Shown piece by piece: positions 59,328 to 64,000 of a stretch of 64,000 bases of DNA (position 1 is the stretch's first letter; the number at the start of each line of letters is the position of its first letter). The stretch lies in NCBI GenBank assembly GCA_022264855.1, contig JABYQU010000017.1, positions 310,001 through 374,000 of the forward strand, given 5' to 3'. The position numbers and the translations under genes were made by a program. Under the pieces are notes generated by a model, which saw only the letters and a list, made by a program, of their open reading frames with translations, was not told the DNA's origin and made no database searches. This DNA is from Lenzites betulinus. Lineage: Eukaryota; Basidiomycota; Agaricomycetes; Polyporales; Polyporaceae.

Positions 59328-60594
59328 CTAAGCGCTTCCGCCGCTGGCATCGCCAGTCTGGCTGACACCACCGCCACCAGCAGTGTCTAAGGAAAAGCAG
59401 GATGTCAATGATAAGACACACAGCAAGAAAAATCGTTCCACTTACTAGAGTTTGCTGCGTTGTCGATGGTGCCCCCGTAGTTGTAGACGCTACCGCCAGT
59501 AGCCGGACCGGACGAGCCGGTGTAAGCGTTTCCACCAGGTCCAAGGCCGTTGCCGTTACCACCATCAGCGTCACCGGAGAAGGTCGTGCCAGCTCCGCCA
59601 GCAGTGTCTGCAAGGAGTTTGTTAGAACACAATCCGCAACATCATACATGTAACCCCCAAACAATACTTACTACCACCGTTGTTGGCGACGGTGCCCTGG
59701 TCGTCGGCCGAGTTGACGACCGAACCGCCAGACACGTCGCTGGTGGCGCCACTGTACGCGTTACCGCCGGCAGTGCCGTTGTCGCCAGCCCGCTTGCGGA
59801 CGCCAGCGGGGACCTGAGGGCCCGTGGCATCGCCGCCCTGAGCGCTGCCGCTCTCAGACTCACCACCGCCACCGGAGGTGTCTATGACGCAGATAAGTTC
59901 CAGAATGACACAAAGAAGAACAGTGCTCACTCGCGGTGGTGTTCTCAATGGCATCTGCGTCTCCAGTGTTGCTACCCTCGGAAGTGTTAATGACGTCACC
60001 GCCGCGAGACGAGCCGGTAGCGCCACTGTAGGCGTTGCCGCCAGGACCGTGGCCACCGCCGTTACCACCGGTAGAGAAACCGCTGAAGGAGGATCCGCCA
60101 CCAGCCGCGGGGTCTATGTAATTGTCAGCTAAAGTCGGTGGATCGCAAAGAAAGTTCCACTCACTAGAGCCGTCCGCGTTAGTGACAGTGCCCTCCCGGG
60201 AGTCGTTCTCAACGCTCCCTCCGGAGGAGTCCTGTGCAGCGCCTGAGTAGGCGTTGCCACCGGCCGTGTTCATGTCGCCGGCACGCTTGACCTTGGGGGC
60301 AGCAACGGGCGCCGCGGGGCCCTGGCCTGATTGGGCCTGGGCCTTCGCGAGCTTCATCGCCTGGGTGCGGCTGTGGGGATCGTTGCTGTGTGTAGCAGGG
60401 GGAGGAGCGGGGGCGGAGCCGAGGACGTTGGCTAGAGGGAGGTTGGGCATAGCGCGAATGCCATGCATGACATTTGCAGCAGTCTCGGGGTGGGAGATGG
60501 CATTCTCGAGCTGGGGCGATGCGGGTGCGCCCGAAACGAGAGTAGGGCTGACTGCGGCAGCGAGGAGAGAGAACGCGATGACGGGGCTACGCAT
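59328..60594 (-). CDS. Secreted glycine-rich repeat protein with duplicated GGNAYSGA exons
   Basis: Exons right to left: 60165-60594, 59931-60113, 59672-59881, 59446-59607, 59328-59386, giving 347 residues. MRSPVIAFSLLAAAVSPTLV then SGAPASP is a clear signal peptide. A KR site (PKVKRAGDMNTAGGN; again GVRKRAGDNGTAGGN) precedes two of the repeats and may be cut by a Kex2-like protease. The repeated unit, TAGGNAYSGA or PGGNAYTGS followed by GGSV and a short acidic or Asn-rich segment, occurs four times. All four introns fall at the same place and phase (after the first base of the codon preceding [T/P]-x-x-GG), so the exons are symmetric 1-1 copies. No Cys-rich domain or enzyme motif is seen. 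A cell-wall or matrix role is a guess. Confidence 0.82.
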
Positions 60595-60719
60595 GTTGAC
60601 GGCGGTAGTAGATGTTGACGGGGAGGTCTGGGGGGCTTGACGGCGATTAAGGGAGGCTAGGCTAGAAGAGTAAGAGAGTGGAAAAAGAGGGATGCGGCAC
60701 GACGAGCGCGCCAACGAGG

Positions 60720-60727
60720 TTTATATA
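60720..60727 (-). promoter_or_regulatory. TATA box of the secreted repeat-protein gene
   Basis: TATATAAA on the minus strand, about 130 bp before the ATG at 60594. It overlaps the stop codon (TAA, 60723-60721) of a 68-codon open frame on the same strand. Confidence 0.55.
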
Positions 60728-61230
60728 CCCCATGAGAGACCCTTCACATCCCGCTCCATCTTCTCGAGTTCCCGCAGAGGATCGACCGACTCCGGCCGGG
60801 GATCGACCATCGTTGGCTTGATGAGGCTCGTCCTTGACCAGATGCAGACGGTGTACACTAGACGCTGGCGCGCTGTGGTGCATCTGTCTGAAGACGGCCG
60901 TGAAGGTGTGATCGTCAGTGTGTTCAAAAACTCTCCGCAGCGGCCTTGCGCCGCTTGTGTCTTCGAGAGAGCATCACACTTCAGAAGTTTTCATGGGATG
61001 GGGTTCTGCGTTCGTGTGCCGTACATCTTCTGCCACGTATGGTTCGATCTTGAAGCTGGCACGCCACATCGCGGCGTGAATAAGGCCAAGTAGAACGTGA
61101 CGCCGGTGGCTCCAGTAAGTACTGTTGTCGATGGCGCAGCCATGTCACGTTCGATGCTACGGAGCTTTCGGCTGGCAGAAGCGGGCTCAGTGCTTTGCAC
61201 GAACGTCGAAGTGGGCAACTCACTCACCAA
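60721..61230 (-). other. Possible small minus-strand gene, structure unresolved
   Basis: Two open segments on the minus strand look coding. One is 60991-61154 (MAAPSTTVLTGATGVTFYLA and on). The other is 60721-60880, ending in an amphipathic charged tail (ESVDPLRELEKMERDVKGL) and then SWGI. I cannot find a phase-correct intron linking them. A 133-codon frame on the plus strand (60692-61093) covers much of the same DNA. One of these may be real; neither is supported well enough to call. Confidence 0.3.
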
Positions 61231-61455
61231 TCAGCGCGGAAAGATTGCAAGTGGGCGCTTGTGGTTGAGATGATGTGACCAATCTGTCACAATTGTTTGT
61301 TCATTCGGACTTCGCCGCAACCCTCGTGTGCACGGCCTAACACCGAACCTCCACCTCGCGAGCTCAGAAACGACCGCTTACGCGGCCTTCCATTATCTCG
61401 ACTGCCACAACGCCCCGGGTGCGCGGTGGAGACTCCCCCTCGCCTATAGCTCGCC

Positions 61456-62951
61456 ATGTCGGACGATTACGACTCGCTGCCGGACCCTTTCGAGGGGATA
61501 GACTTCGACCAAATCCCCGCGTTGTGCCAACAGCAGCCCGCGGACAACAGTTCCGACTACGACGCCTACTTCGACGATATCGACCCGCGGGAGCTGGATC
61601 GGATCCCCGCCCTGGGTCCCATCGCCGCACGCGATCCGGCACCGTCAAGGCCGCGCACGAATCCAGGTGAAGGGCCTCGCGATCGGCCTCCTCCACCCGA
61701 CGCGGCAGTCGACGACGCGTCACACGTCGCTGTAAACGCAAGTCAGATCAGCGGCGCCGATAACGACGCAAACGCAGTCCCAGCGTCGTCGCAGGCCCTA
61801 GGCTCCAGCGTCGCGGCTCCTTCGACGCAGTACACGTTCGATGAAATCGACGACCACTTCCTCCAAGAAGTCACCATCGTCGAGCTGGAAGCCGTCAATA
61901 ATCATATCCCAGCTGCAGGTAAGGAGCTGCCTTTACACGCTGCAGCTGGCCACTTCGTCGAAATACATATTAACCACATGTCTGACTACCTTCAAGCAGT
62001 CGCGCATAATATAATGGCCACTCAGAACCGGCGGCGGTGTATGTCTTTTTATACACACACAATGTCTTCCAGAACTGACACATGCTTCACGCCCAGCTTC
62101 CACAAGCGAGGCTGGAGAGCGTCGCACTCAACGAAGCGCCTTCAAGCGGAAGCGGTCAGACGTATCCAGCGCCTCGGCGACCCCGTCGTCGAAGCGGAAG
62201 AGACTCAGTAGAGTGCGCTCGGGCAGGGAAGGGTCGGTGGACCCCCACGCCTCCGCCCGCACTGTCCTTACCGCCATGGAGCAAGAGCTCACATGCCCAA
62301 TGTGCGTTCTCCTGCTCAGGCCTTGATGCAACGCAGTACTGATATTTCTCACAGTTGCTTCGAGCTGCTGTGAGTCTCCCACGCTCGTCCTCTCCTACTA
62401 TACCGCGTTACTCACCCTACGCTAGCGTGGCGGCCTACTCCACGAACCCATGTGGCCATTCGTGCTGCGGGGGATGTCTCCTGCAGTGGGTCAAGACCCA
62501 GGTGCGACCCCCATCTTCCCCCCACGCGTATCTGCGCATGCTAACACGCCTGCAGATAAAAACGGGCGGGGAGAGCCTCACACAGCGACTCGAGCCATGG
62601 AAATGCCCCGTCTGCCGATGCGCACTGGACAAGCAGCGCCCGATGATTCCCAACATCGGGATGGACAGCGCCGTGCGGACGCACATCTCCGCCGCGGCCG
62701 ACGTCGGGAAGGCGGACTGGCAGCCCAGCGCGGACCGATACCAGGACTTCGTCAAGCGGAAAGAGTATGCGCGCACCCCAGTCTCCTCGTCTCCTCGCTC
62801 ACATGCTTCTTTCCCTCGCAGGCAATCCGCAACGCTGGCGCAGCAGGTTGCTCAGCTGCAAGACCCCCCTGCGCCGCCGTCACCTCCGGAGTGGAGGGAC
62901 CTCCTGGACGACATGGATTCGGACTATGACGATTCCGGCAGCGAGGCGTGA
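61456..62951 (+). CDS. RING-finger protein, putative E3 ubiquitin ligase, 365 residues
   Basis: Exons 61456-61918, 62097-62301, 62355-62369, 62426-62501, 62556-62764, 62822-62951. The first 155 residues are acidic (MSDDYDSLPDPFEGIDFDQI). A Lys/Arg/Ser-rich linker (KRKRSDVSSASATPSSKRKR) follows, probably a nuclear signal. The RING is spread over four exons: LTCPICFELL, then NPCGHSCCGGCLLQW, then WKCPVCRCAL. The spacing is C-x2-C, C-x-H-x2-C-x2-C and C-x2-C, so eight zinc ligands are present. Exon 3 is only 15 nt (within CPICFELL) and is needed to complete the first zinc pair. The C-terminus is a short coiled coil and acidic tail (DDMDSDYDDSGSEA). Several introns lack stops in frame. The 178-bp first intron may hide another exon. 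Confidence 0.78.
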
Positions 62952-63384
62952 ACGACAGCTCATAAGGAGCGTCTGGTCCGCAGGAGGACCGCTCGCAGCG
63001 CCGAAGTGTGGAAGTAACAATTTAACAACCGGTTTGTAGCCTAGGATCATCGGACAACTATACGGATACGGAATGGTGTAGCATATATCCCCCTGTGCTC
63101 GTGCTTTATGTACTTACGTCAACTCTCTCATGTTATTCATATCACATATTAGCTCTGTTGTTATAACTCAATCATCGGTGGTCATTGAAATCCTCGGAAC
63201 AGGTCGTGACATACATGGCGGTCGTTCACATGATAGGTAGGCGGATAGATGCGCGATACAGGTAAAACAAGAACAAAAACAAAACAAGGCTGATGCAGGG
63301 TACGAGAACAACACAGTCGGTCTCGCCGATAATCGGCTACAACAAAGCAACACATGACAGTCCGAACCTCCACGGGAGACCAAT
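62952..63384. other. Convergent 3' region
   Basis: The RING gene ends at 62951 and the partial minus-strand gene ends at 63385, so this AT-richer stretch holds both 3' UTRs. No gene seen. Confidence 0.6.
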
Positions 63385-64000
63385 TCAGGACTCGAATGTA
63401 ATCTCGAGCTGGCCACCCTCAACCGCGCCTCCGATCCTGAACAGGCTGAGCCCATCCTTCAACGCTCTCGCCGCACTTAGCGACACGGGCTCTCCGTCCA
63501 GGGTCACGCGGGGCTCCCGGGCACCAACGTTCGTCTGCAGAAGAACGACGACATCCTCGGACTCCTGCGGTGGAATCGTGCAAGCAAAAACCATGCACGA
63601 CGCAGCGTCTGTCACCATCACCTTCGGCTGGATCTCTGCAGCGTATTGCGGGGTAGGCACCGCAACCTCGGGCACAGCTACCTCCACTGGCACTTCCGCG
63701 CTGTCACGAGAGTCGCTCTTCGAATCCGCTGCCGCCGTGTCCTCCACAAGGTCGCGTTCCTCCACCCTATCGCGCGGAGGCGCTTTCGGAGTAGTGGGCG
63801 GCGCCGTCTTCACCAGTGCGAGGCCAATAAAGCCCGAGATGCGGCGCGCTACACCCTCGCCCACAACGCGCACCGCGAGCGCACGCACGAACACGCTCCA
63901 GAACCAGAACACGACGTTGATGAGCATGTGCAGGTACCGGCGGAGAACATGCGGCGAGCGGCGCGGGATGAGCGCGGAGGACGCTGCGCGGCGGGATCGG
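63385..64000 (-). CDS. C-terminal part of an unrecognised membrane protein, runs off right edge
   Basis: The frame is open from the window edge to the stop at 63385, so the start lies beyond 64000. The visible 205 residues begin with a basic segment (RRSPHVLRRYLHM). One likely membrane helix follows (MLINVVFWFWSVFVRALAVR), then a second weakly hydrophobic stretch (ISGFIGLALV). A Pro/Glu/Asp-rich linker leads to a compact C-terminal domain of about 90 residues with alternating strands (MVTDAASCMVFACTIPPQES, DVVVLLQTNVG, LSLFRIGGAVEGGQLEITFE). I do not recognise the family. Confidence 0.6.
   Translation of the reverse strand, partial: RSRRAASSALIPRRSPHVLRRYLHMLINVVFWFWSVFVRALAVRVVGEGVARRISGFIGLALVKTAPPTTPKAPPRDRVEERDLVEDTAAADSKSDSRDSAEVPVEVAVPEVAVPTPQYAAEIQPKVMVTDAASCMVFACTIPPQESEDVVVLLQTNVGAREPRVTLDGEPVSLSAARALKDGLSLFRIGGAVEGGQLEITFES

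Overview
The window is nuclear DNA from a basidiomycete fungus, most likely an Agaricomycete. Genes are intron-dense, with GT-AG introns mostly of 47-80 bp, and the coding sequence is GC-rich. The KDZ transposase with its CxC2 head, the Tad-like LINE, the UGO1-type carrier and the secreted repeat proteins all fit that group. I built the gene models by hand, checking splice-phase agreement and family similarity recalled from memory. No database search was run.

1-12.5 kb, all on the minus strand, is a block of conserved housekeeping genes: the 5' half of TFC3 (TFIIIC B-block binding subunit), an Ups2/PRELID3-like mitochondrial phospholipid transfer protein, a 16-exon peroxisomal ABCD half-transporter, MCM3, and a small TATA-driven gene for a 43-residue secreted peptide. 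12.5-17.06 kb has no gene I can support. It holds a non-autonomous hAT-like element (13407-15135) with 34-bp terminal inverted repeats and an 8-bp target duplication.

17.06-45.43 kb is one nest of mobile DNA. A minus-strand Tad/I-type LINE (17078-45411, about 10.6 kb of its own sequence) is bounded by a target duplication of 13 bp or slightly more, with a 38-nt poly(A) tail. A 17.7-kb giant DNA transposon of the KDZ (Kyakuja-Dileera-Zisupton) type, 18828-36519, sits inside the LINE's second reading frame. It is flanked by a 10-bp duplication, and removing it with one copy of the duplication leaves the LINE frame open as a 1683-codon EN-RT-RNase H polyprotein. The KDZ element carries an intact nine-exon transposase of 1139 residues, four passenger genes of unknown function, a GC-rich minisatellite near one end and a duplicated block near the other.

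45.4-64 kb returns to host genes: PRP17/CDC40 (minus) diverging over 176 bp from a three-repeat MYB protein with Sfp1-type zinc fingers (plus), UGO1 (minus), a RINT1/TIP20 tethering subunit (minus), an unrecognised 213-residue protein (minus), a secreted protein built from duplicated GGNAYSGA exons (minus), a RING-finger protein (plus) and a partial membrane protein (minus, running off the right edge).

The main novelty is the KDZ-in-LINE nest. It gives exact ends, target duplication and gene content for a large cargo-bearing DNA transposon, and both nested insertions look recent because their reading frames survive.
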